From positions 531,455 through 595,454 of the forward strand of contig CAWAMJ010000008.1 of NCBI GenBank assembly GCA_963783085.1: a stretch of DNA of 64,000 nt. Reading direction: 5' to 3'. A program made the translations under genes and the position numbers. Origin of the DNA: CAVYUC01 sp963783085. GTDB lineage: Bacteria; Bacteroidota; Bacteroidia; Bacteroidales; Prolixibacteraceae. A model generated the notes under the pieces. The model saw only the letters and a list, made by a program, of their open reading frames with translations. It was not told the DNA's origin and did no database searches. Below, piece after piece: positions 8,049 through 15,190 of the stretch (positions are counted from its first letter, which is position 1; each line of letters starts with the position of its first letter).

Positions 8049-9296
8049 TTACAGGTTGAACAGACGTTTTAAATGCCGCTCGTATATATTTTCCTCTACA
8101 CAACCTCCTACCACGTCAGCATTTTTTTTCAGCAAACCGGTGTATTTTTCCCCCATTTCGGCAGCAATTTTATAACCCACATGAATCAATTGCCGAAAGT
8201 TGGAATTGTATTCTGTATGGCCCGGAATGTGCCGCAATGTATTTGCAAATTTCTCTCCCGACCAGTTTTTAACTTCTTCAGGCGAAGGAAGTTTCGCATC
8301 ATCGATATCAATGACATCGGCATATGGCCCGCAAAGTTCATCTTTTCGCTGCAACGCTTTTACATAAATTTCTTTGGCTGCCGCAAGTCCTTCGTCGCCG
8401 GAAACAGCAAGCCCGATCACTTCTTCGAGCCAGGTTGTGCCAGCCGTTTTCACGTGCAAACCTTTATTATGTTTTTTTATGATTTCAGCCATAATCGGAT
8501 AAATGGCAAATTTATCGGACCCGGAATGAACGCTCAGTTTCAAATCTTCCGGCAGGCCAAATTCCTTCACCGCATAATCAATGACCAGCACATCCTGTTC
8601 GAATTCTTTTGCAAACTGATCCACGTCGCCCACATAGTCGACGCCTTTGTTAAACCGGCCGGTAAATTTTGGAGCAATGGTTTGTGCGGGGATTTTTTCG
8701 TCGGCAATCATTTTTAAAATGAAAAACATGTCGACCGGCGTTTGCGGCGATTCCACTTCATCCATGGAAACTTCGGTAACAAAATTTCCTGCGCCTTTTG
8801 CTTTTTCAATGTGGCGGTAAATGGCGCCGGCTTCTTTCGTTGCCGCCAAAAATTTTCCGGCGACAGTTTCCAGCAACTCATCCGTAATTTCAATGGGTTC
8901 CGGAATTCCGGGTATGGAAACCGAAGTTCCCAGTTCTTTGCACGATTTTTTAAATGCTGTTACATAAGCCGATTCCGATTTGTTGCCAATATACTGGGCT
9001 ACGTCGAGCGTAAAAAAATCGGAATGTTTGATGAACCTGTCGACAGTGGTTAGGTTAATATGGTCGGCATCAACAAAATAAGGATTTTTCCATTCAAGCG
9101 CTTTCACTGCGCGGTCTGCTTCTTGCCGTGTTCCTTCCGGTTCCGAATGTACAATGTTGTGTTCGCGGTTCGATTTATTCCAGACCGGAGTAACCGCAAC
9201 TCCCTGGTTGTTGGCTTTTATAATTGCATTCAACTGCGCCAAACCTTCGTGGTTAAAGCGATCGCCAATTCCGAAACTATATTTTCCGAGCTTCAT
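8049..9296 (-). CDS. uxaE: Tagaturonate epimerase (UxaE family)
   Basis: The 415-residue cytoplasmic protein matches the UxaE family over its length, with the opening block FGIGDRFNHEG, the DADHINLTTVDRF segment and the LSVHSGSDKFAIYP block. The family member characterised in Thermotoga interconverts D-tagaturonate and D-fructuronate. Its presence means galacturonate can enter the same route as glucuronate without the UxaA/UxaB branch. It has its own promoter upstream with a palindrome over the start site. uxaC follows 38 bp downstream. Confidence 0.85.
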   Translation of the reverse strand: MKLGKYSFGIGDRFNHEGLAQLNAIIKANNQGVAVTPVWNKSNREHNIVHSEPEGTRQEADRAVKALEWKNPYFVDADHINLTTVDRFIKHSDFFTLDVAQYIGNKSESAYVTAFKKSCKELGTSVSIPGIPEPIEITDELLETVAGKFLAATKEAGAIYRHIEKAKGAGNFVTEVSMDEVESPQTPVDMFFILKMIADEKIPAQTIAPKFTGRFNKGVDYVGDVDQFAKEFEQDVLVIDYAVKEFGLPEDLKLSVHSGSDKFAIYPIMAEIIKKHNKGLHVKTAGTTWLEEVIGLAVSGDEGLAAAKEIYVKALQRKDELCGPYADVIDIDDAKLPSPEEVKNWSGEKFANTLRHIPGHTEYNSNFRQLIHVGYKIAAEMGEKYTGLLKKNADVVGGCVEENIYERHLKRLFNL

Positions 9297-9340
9297 AATA
9301 TATGGTTTATTGTTTTAATTTTTTCGGTAAAAAGATTTTC

Positions 9341-9354
9341 CGTGTACGAACACG
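9341..9354. promoter_or_regulatory. Imperfect palindrome at the uxaE promoter, probable operator
   Basis: The sequence CGTGTACGAACACG is a 14-bp inverted repeat with one mismatched pair and a CG step in its right-centre. It occupies the same place relative to the -7 box as the kdgK operator does, overlapping its last two bases. The half-site differs from the kdgK operator, so a different repressor is likely. Confidence 0.5.
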
Positions 9355-9384
9355 AAAGTAGAGATATATTTTTTAGTACCCAAA
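9353..9384 (-). promoter_or_regulatory. Bacteroidota promoter of uxaE-uxaC
   Basis: On the minus strand TTTG (9381-9384) is followed after exactly 20 bp by TACTTTCG (9353-9360), a 7-of-8 match to TAnnTTTG. The uxaE start codon lies 57 bp downstream of the -7 box. Confidence 0.65.
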
Positions 9385-9417
9385 AAAATCTATGTGTTCT
9401 GCAAATAATCTTGCATA

Positions 9418-10773
9418 TTAAAGAAGCGCAATTGCACCGTAAAATCCCACCATAAAAATCACAATACAACTGATCCATAAAGCAACGTCATAAAACTTCG
9501 ACGATTCGAGCCCGTATTGTTTTTGTTTGTACCTGAAATGTAAACCGGCATAAACAATAATCAGCAACATGAAAAAGGTGATAATGCCGCCGATGGTAAC
9601 CATAAAAACGGGCGATTTTACCCATAACAGCGCAATTACCCACAACACCGGGAAAATCCAGGCCAGGGCGGCTACCGTGTTTCTTCGTTGTTTCCGGTTG
9701 AAAAAATCGATCCAGCCCAGTTGTCCGAACAAATCGGAGAAGATGCGGGTGCGGGCAGCCAGCGCCGAAAAAAGCGTAGAGAACAATACCACAAACGAAC
9801 CGAACAGGAAAAAATCTTTTGCCCAGGGACCGAATGAATCGGTATACATTTTCGAAAGCGTTTCAATCATACCAAAACCATCGGGAATTTCGCCGCGTTT
9901 GTACAAAACGGCAGCGCCGAGCAGGTAAAAAGCAGCAGTAACCAATGTGTACACTACCATGGAAAGTATAGCGTCGAGATTCATGACTTTTATCCAGCCG
10001 CGTGCCCTTTTTCGCCACTCATCCGTTTCTTCGAACGGACCGGTAAACCGGGCATACCCTTTTTCGAGGCACCAGTAATTGTATGCCACAATTTCGTCGC
10101 CGCCAACACCGGTCAATCCAAACGCTGCGATGGCAAAACCAACAGCCGAAGCCGGAAGGTTGAACTGAATCCCTTCAATAACTTCAGCCTGCGAAAATGC
10201 AAACTGAGTATATTGCAACATAAATACAGCCGCAATTGTAAACACAGTGAACAGTACCATCAACACCACAGACACTTTTTCAATAAAAAAATAGTAGCCT
10301 TTAAAAACCATACCTGCAACCAGGATACCAATGATAATCGCAAACCACGTAATGCCGATTTGCGGAAAAGCTATATTCAAGGTAATGGCCACACCGCCGA
10401 TAATCCCGCCCAGTTGCAGCGGTTTGAAAAGCCAGAGAAAAAACCAGGTCCACAAGCTCCAGTTGGCATTTTGTTTACCAAACCGCGGCCCGCCCAACCG
10501 GTTGAGCGAAGTCATCACTGTTTCGCCGGTGCGGATAGCCTGCTTTCCGAATTCGAGCTGTATGGCCACTTTTACAATGCAACTGACGATGATTACCCAA
10601 AACGTTACAAAACCTGCTTTTGCACCTAAAGTAGTGGTTGAAATCAGCTCGCCGGAGCCGACCACCGATGCCGAAAGAATAAACCCCGGACCGAGGTATT
10701 TTAATTTTCCGATAATACTGGTTGGCGCCGGTTTAACATATTCCCGGGATAAAATGTAAGGATCAGGTTGCAT
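9418..10773 (-). CDS. Nramp-fold membrane transporter, divergent, in uronate cluster
   Basis: The 451-residue protein has about eleven membrane segments and the overall pattern of the Nramp branch of the APC superfamily, starting with LKYLGPGFILSASVVGSGE. Classical Nramp metal carriers have Asp-Pro-Gly-Asn in helix 1 and a Met-Pro-His motif in helix 6. Here helix 1 reads GSGELIS and helix 6 reads GVGGDEIVAYNYW, so the known metal ligands are absent. Database names often call such proteins divalent metal transporters, but the substrate is unlikely to be Mn2+. It lies between the alcohol dehydrogenase and uxaE, so a sugar acid or other pathway metabolite is a reasonable inferred substrate. It starts 148 bp past the terminator of the dehydrogenase gene. 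Confidence 0.75.
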   Translation of the reverse strand: MQPDPYILSREYVKPAPTSIIGKLKYLGPGFILSASVVGSGELISTTTLGAKAGFVTFWVIIVSCIVKVAIQLEFGKQAIRTGETVMTSLNRLGGPRFGKQNANWSLWTWFFLWLFKPLQLGGIIGGVAITLNIAFPQIGITWFAIIIGILVAGMVFKGYYFFIEKVSVVLMVLFTVFTIAAVFMLQYTQFAFSQAEVIEGIQFNLPASAVGFAIAAFGLTGVGGDEIVAYNYWCLEKGYARFTGPFEETDEWRKRARGWIKVMNLDAILSMVVYTLVTAAFYLLGAAVLYKRGEIPDGFGMIETLSKMYTDSFGPWAKDFFLFGSFVVLFSTLFSALAARTRIFSDLFGQLGWIDFFNRKQRRNTVAALAWIFPVLWVIALLWVKSPVFMVTIGGIITFFMLLIIVYAGLHFRYKQKQYGLESSKFYDVALWISCIVIFMVGFYGAIALL

Positions 10774-10920
10774 ATAATTATTTGTTTAAAACCGGCTGAA
10801 AGCGGGTGCTTCATAAATTTATCCCCTGTTTTACCAGGAAAAAAACCGTTGCTAATCTTTCAAAACGAGCACCCGACTTCAGCAGGATGAGACGTTGTAA
10901 CTTTTTATTCACCGGATTAA

Positions 10921-10946
10921 AACCCGGCGCTGATTTATGCCGGGTT
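10921..10946 (-). terminator. Hairpin terminator of the zinc alcohol dehydrogenase gene
   Basis: An 8-bp perfect GC-rich stem (AACCCGGC / GCCGGGTT, loop 10 nt) touches the stop codon of the dehydrogenase gene and is followed on the minus strand by a short T run. The gap to 10773 also holds an 8-bp inverted repeat (CGGGTGCT at 10803-10810, AGCACCCG at 10868-10875). Confidence 0.65.
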
Positions 10947-11992
10947 CAGCGAAAATCCAGCAACACTTTCAGGTATTTTTCCTTTTCTTTTTGAAGCAGT
11001 TCAAATGCTTTCTGAATTTCAGAGCCGGGCATCACTTTCGAAATGAGCACCCCGGGTTTTAAATTTCCGAGGCTGAGGTGTTCAAGTACTTCGGCAAACT
11101 CTCCGTCACTCACTCTCGAAGTGATAATTTGCCCTTCTTTCCAAATCAGCTCTTTGAACAACACCGGCGACGGATCGTCGCCCAAACCGAGCACACAAAC
11201 TTTTCCGCCTCCGCGGAGACTTTGAATACAGCTTCTGACAGGCGTGTGTACACCTTCAATTTCTTCGGCGTGGCCAACTGCTTCGAAAGCAATATCAACT
11301 CCTTTTCCGCCGGTGTATGCTTGAATGACATCTACCGGGTTTTCCTTTTTCGGATTAATTCCGATAACATTTTCATAATTGTTGGTTGCTATTTTCAGAC
11401 GGTTATCGAGCGGGTCGACCATAAAAATAGTTTGGTCTGTTTTTGTTCGTGCAGCCTGAAGGATCACCTGCCCTACCCTGCCGGCGCCCCAAATTGCCAG
11501 GACATCTCCTGCTTTTGTGCCTGCCCTGTTGTTGGCATGAAAGCCAATTCCGTAGATTTCAACCAGCGCCACGTGTTCGTTGGGAATGTGAGGCGCTGCT
11601 TTGTACAACATGAGCGGCGGAACAGCAATTTTTTCTGCAAATCCGCCGTCCAAATCCACGCCGAGCAAATTTAGTTTTGTACAGGCCGGATAATGTTTCC
11701 GCTGGCAGGCCGGACATTCGCCACACCAGATAATCGGGTCAATGGCAACTTTATCGCCAACGGCGAAACCGGCAACATTTTTACCGACTTCTTCAACTAT
11801 TCCGCCCATTTCATGACCGGGAATAAAAGGGACGTTCGTCCGGGGGTGAAAATCGCCGGGAAAAATATGCATATCGGTGCCGCAAATGCTGGCAAACTGA
11901 ATGCGTACCAAAACTTCTTTATTATTCATTTCAGGAGCGGGTACGTCTTTCCAGGTGAAATTTCCGTAGGTTTCAAGAACTGCTGCTTTCAT
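10946..11992 (-). CDS. Zinc-dependent alcohol/polyol dehydrogenase (MDR family)
   Basis: The 348-residue medium-chain dehydrogenase has the catalytic zinc ligands Cys37 (ICGTD) and His60-Glu61 (PGHE). Its structural zinc loop has four cysteines at 90, 93, 96 and 104. The nucleotide-binding glycine motif is WGAGRVGQ near residue 170. The substrate cannot be read from the sequence. The cluster lacks the usual fructuronate reductase UxuB, and MDR enzymes are known to act on related sugar acids (for example LgoD on L-galactonate). Reduction of fructuronate or a similar keto acid is therefore a testable inference. It is transcribed as its own unit with a promoter upstream and a terminator behind. 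Confidence 0.82.
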   Translation of the reverse strand: MKAAVLETYGNFTWKDVPAPEMNNKEVLVRIQFASICGTDMHIFPGDFHPRTNVPFIPGHEMGGIVEEVGKNVAGFAVGDKVAIDPIIWCGECPACQRKHYPACTKLNLLGVDLDGGFAEKIAVPPLMLYKAAPHIPNEHVALVEIYGIGFHANNRAGTKAGDVLAIWGAGRVGQVILQAARTKTDQTIFMVDPLDNRLKIATNNYENVIGINPKKENPVDVIQAYTGGKGVDIAFEAVGHAEEIEGVHTPVRSCIQSLRGGGKVCVLGLGDDPSPVLFKELIWKEGQIITSRVSDGEFAEVLEHLSLGNLKPGVLISKVMPGSEIQKAFELLQKEKEKYLKVLLDFR

Positions 11993-12016
11993 ATTCGCTG
12001 GTTTAAAATTCGATGT

Positions 12017-12048
12017 CTAAAATACGTTGAATTACGAACCTATTCAAA
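12017..12048 (-). promoter_or_regulatory. Likely promoter of the zinc dehydrogenase gene
   Basis: On the minus strand TTTG (12045-12048) is followed after 20 bp by TATTTTAG (12017-12024), 7 of 8 matches to TAnnTTTG. The start codon is 25 bp downstream. Confidence 0.5.
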
Positions 12049-12151
12049 ATAAAATCAACCAAATGAAGAAATTTTCGCAATTGTCAATGGATGGGTAATG
12101 CAGACTTGCCGGCGGACGAAGTACCTGTTTATCCCTTGACAGGACTTCAAC

Positions 12152-12188
12152 TTTCCGAAGCCGGAGACAACGAATCGGACTTCGGAAA
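12152..12188. repeat. Inverted repeat in the intergenic gap after the LRR gene
   Basis: A 9-bp perfect inverted repeat TTTCCGAAG / CTTCGGAAA flanks a 19-nt spacer. There is no clear T run, so it is at most a weak terminator of the minus-strand LRR gene. The rest of the gap (11993-12225) holds the dehydrogenase promoter and nothing else recognised. Confidence 0.6.
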
Positions 12189-12225
12189 ATCCGGCTCCCG
12201 GGTCAATTGAAAAAAGTTGATGAAT

Positions 12226-13101
12226 TCAGCACATTACAATAATGTTCCTGCTTCTTAACAGATCGATTTGATATTGTGGAATCCTGTTGCCCGCGAGGTT
12301 TAAATATTCAAGGTTTTCCAACTCGAAAAGCGGCGAAATATCTTCAATGTCATTTCCCGAAAGATCGACTCTCCGCAATTTGAGCAGGTTGCTTAATGCG
12401 TCGATAAATCCGATGTGATTGTTAGCCAGGTACAATTCTTCCAGGTCGCTCAAATTCCACAAATTAGAAATATCGGAAATTTGATTTCCTGATGCGTCGA
12501 CCAAAACGGCGCGTATGCAAAATTCTATCCCATCCAGCGAATCGAGCCCGCTGTATGCCAATTCTATTTCTTCAAAATCTGCCAGAAAATCGTCGGAATA
12601 TTCATTCTGAAAAATCCCAAATTCGTTTACTACCATTGCATTGTAAAACGATCGTTCAAAACGGAAAGAATCCTGGCCATCGTAATCGCTGTATCCGTTG
12701 TAGTTGACCTCGTGGTACCCGTCGAATTCAAACTCGTCCCAAATATATTCCGGATGGTAATCGATATCTTCATCAACCGGCGCCACCTTTATCTCGTCGA
12801 TGTTGTTAATTAAAAAGATATGCGAATATTTTTCAAGCCCTTTCAAATCGTTCCCGGCATATAACTGTTGGATGGCGTTTTTGAAAAACTCGCCCCTGTC
12901 GGGATGGTACAGCATAATCAACTTTGAAAAACATTTGGCATCTTTTTCTTCGTCGATAAGAATGTATCTGGAAATTCTGTTTGCTATTCCCCTTATTTCG
13001 GCAAAATTTTTATTTCGGTAAAGCTCAATGAGTTTTCCTGTAATCCGGTTTAGGTTTTTATTGGAATACGCTTCCAGTAAATCGTTATAAAGCTTGTTCA
13101 T
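12226..13101 (-). CDS. J-domain-like motif plus leucine-rich-repeat protein
   Basis: The 291-residue soluble protein has no signal peptide. Residues about 1-100 are helical and contain Tyr-His-Pro-Asp-Arg-Gly (65-70) after an amphipathic helix, which resembles the HPD loop of DnaJ J-domains. Residues about 100-175 are acidic and rich in Tyr and Asp. From about 185 to the end there are four or more leucine-rich repeats of the bacterial SDS22-like type (LEELYLANNHI, LRRVDLSGNDI, LEYLNLAGNRI). A protein-binding role, perhaps linked to a chaperone, is inferred. It is a single-gene unit between the uronate cluster and the beta-helix gene. Confidence 0.7.
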   Translation of the reverse strand: MNKLYNDLLEAYSNKNLNRITGKLIELYRNKNFAEIRGIANRISRYILIDEEKDAKCFSKLIMLYHPDRGEFFKNAIQQLYAGNDLKGLEKYSHIFLINNIDEIKVAPVDEDIDYHPEYIWDEFEFDGYHEVNYNGYSDYDGQDSFRFERSFYNAMVVNEFGIFQNEYSDDFLADFEEIELAYSGLDSLDGIEFCIRAVLVDASGNQISDISNLWNLSDLEELYLANNHIGFIDALSNLLKLRRVDLSGNDIEDISPLFELENLEYLNLAGNRIPQYQIDLLRSRNIIVMC

Positions 13102-13201
13102 ATTTCCTACTATTTTAACCCACTACACATTGGTCAACATTTAACCGGTAAACGCAGGAAAACGAAAAATATTTATTCGCAGGCAAAAAAATCCACCTTA
13201 T

Positions 13202-15082
13202 TTATTCAACCAAACCGGCGTTTCCCCATTTTTCGATTGCCTGCTGCAATTCCTCTTCATAATTTGCATCATTTTCGTCGAAGACTTTGTTTTCCACCAT
13301 TTTGATATCTTCTGCTTTTGTATTATTATAACGCACGGGCGGGTTATTATTCCTGCAAAACAGGTAATTATTTTCCACCAGGTTTTGTGTAGCTTTATGA
13401 AAACGCAGCGGCGATTTGGCAATGTTATAAATCAGGTTTCCTGCAATTACCACATCGGTAGTGCCTTCATCCAGAAACATACCGTTACTTTCGGCCCGTC
13501 CCGCGTTAACCTTTACATCATGAATATGATTATTCAGAATTTTGCTGCCGGGTTGCAATCCCAGCATATAAATTCCGCCGCCGTCGCTCAGCACCTGCAT
13601 GACGTCGTGAATGTGGTTTCCCTGCAAAATATTCCCGCGGCATGGCGTTGGTTCAGGGCTCCACATCCAGCCAATGGAAACGCCGGTATACGGAAGTTGT
13701 GAAATTTCGTTACTGCGGATTATCGTTTCAACCGTCAACCCGCACCAGATTCCCACAGCGCCAAAAAACTGCCGGCCGCAATTAGCAATTTCACATTGAT
13801 TTATACTATTCCCGCGGGCAGCTTGATCCGGGGCAACTTTCCACCATTTTTCACCATCGGTTTCCCTGTCGCGACCCTCTCCAATCATAACTCCGTTTCC
13901 TGAAATATCGTTAAAAGCTGAATTTTCGATCCGGCAATTCCGGCATCCGGTCCCAAGCCATAATCCCGAACCTCCCAGATTTTCAAACACGCAATTTGAA
14001 AAAGTGCAGTCTTCTGCCCAATCGGCGCGGACTGCTGCCGGAACAACAGACCACTCACTGCCGGCAGGGCGAGGATCAAAATGACAGGCCTGCACGCCGC
14101 AGTAGCCTTTTTCCGGAATTTCCCAGGCAGAATGCCGGAATGTAATTCCATCAAAATGAATATTTCTCACCGGTTGGTTTTCGTCTCCTTCCATGCTAAT
14201 CAATCCTTCGGAAAAAGGAATGAAAATTTCCAAATTGTCCGGGTTTTCCGTTTCGGGAAGTTTCAACCGGATTTTATTTTCAGCCGGGATAGAAACCCAC
14301 TCGTAACTGCTATCGAGAAATTCGGGGGCATTTTCCAGAAAATAACGCGGGTTTGGCTCCCAGTGATCCAGATTGAAAAATTCAGGATTTTTTGCACCGA
14401 TAGAATCCACCGCTGTAATCCGGTTTTCTTCACGATTAATTTCTTTGATACCAATTCGCGAAATGGACCAGTCGTGCAGCAAAACAAGTTCCACACCAGC
14501 CAAATCAGCAGGAACCGGAAAATCACCTTTTTTATACTGGAAATTTGTTCGCCGGTCGATTCCCACAGTATCTACGCGCAACCAGCCATCGTTCGGAAAC
14601 CTTGCCCGCGTTGCCCGTCTGTTGTTAATAAAAAGTTCGCGTACCTGTTTGTTTTGCATATTTTCGGGGATGGTTGCTTCCCAAAAATCATTGTTTTTTT
14701 GCCATACCGTTAAACGAATTCCTCCCGAAACCACCGGTTTTTCGCCGGGAACAGCCTTTACCAAAACAGTAGCCGTTGAATCGGCAGAAGGCAACGGCTT
14801 GAATTCGAGCGGTTTTTTAAGCTGATGAATTCCTTCACTTAACCAAATGGTAACAAAACTTTCGCTTTTTTCCTTTAACTGCGCGTAAGCTAATTCCTTC
14901 GCGAAGTTGAGTGTGGCAACCGGGTCATTTTTTGTTCCGGAGTTCAAATCGTTTCCCTGGGGCGAAACATAAATGTTCTGCGCAAAAACCGGCTGCCAGA
15001 ATCCGTTCAGCAATTGAATAAAAAGGAAAATCTTAATTGAAAAAAACAGAAATTTAAATTTATTTTTCATCTTTATCGGCAT
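13202..15082 (-). CDS. Exported right-handed beta-helix carbohydrate-active protein
   Basis: The protein has 626 residues; starting at the internal Met (15070) gives a cleaner signal peptide ending before QNIYVSPQGND. The opening block IYVSPQGNDLNSGTKNDP is the usual entry to parallel beta-helix glycan enzymes. Residues about 310-600 show repeated short coils with Asn ladders (CTFSNCVFENLGGSGLWLG, NHIHDVMQVLSDGGGIYM, NHIHDVKVNAGRAESNGMF). This pattern is shared by GH141/GH120-like hydrolases and by some lyases, and the family cannot be fixed here. It is divergent from the dehydrogenase E1 gene and is not in the PUL operon itself, but probably adds a cleavage activity for the same type of glycan. 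Confidence 0.75.
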   Translation of the reverse strand: MPIKMKNKFKFLFFSIKIFLFIQLLNGFWQPVFAQNIYVSPQGNDLNSGTKNDPVATLNFAKELAYAQLKEKSESFVTIWLSEGIHQLKKPLEFKPLPSADSTATVLVKAVPGEKPVVSGGIRLTVWQKNNDFWEATIPENMQNKQVRELFINNRRATRARFPNDGWLRVDTVGIDRRTNFQYKKGDFPVPADLAGVELVLLHDWSISRIGIKEINREENRITAVDSIGAKNPEFFNLDHWEPNPRYFLENAPEFLDSSYEWVSIPAENKIRLKLPETENPDNLEIFIPFSEGLISMEGDENQPVRNIHFDGITFRHSAWEIPEKGYCGVQACHFDPRPAGSEWSVVPAAVRADWAEDCTFSNCVFENLGGSGLWLGTGCRNCRIENSAFNDISGNGVMIGEGRDRETDGEKWWKVAPDQAARGNSINQCEIANCGRQFFGAVGIWCGLTVETIIRSNEISQLPYTGVSIGWMWSPEPTPCRGNILQGNHIHDVMQVLSDGGGIYMLGLQPGSKILNNHIHDVKVNAGRAESNGMFLDEGTTDVVIAGNLIYNIAKSPLRFHKATQNLVENNYLFCRNNNPPVRYNNTKAEDIKMVENKVFDENDANYEEELQQAIEKWGNAGLVE

Positions 15083-15190
15083 TAGGATTTAAAGTTAAAG
15101 GAAATTTCACTCTTACAGAAGTAAGTAAACAAAACAAATCCACGAACGTTATTTTAGTGCATTGCAGACTTTTAATTTAAAATAGAGCGG

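Noticed and set aside
10213..10759. Two long plus-strand open frames opposite the Nramp-fold carrier
   Set aside because: Both are antisense shadows of a well-supported membrane protein gene and have no protein-like features.
9418..10773. Mn2+/Fe2+ transporter (MntH)
   Set aside because: Fold agrees, but the metal-binding residues in helices 1 and 6 are absent.
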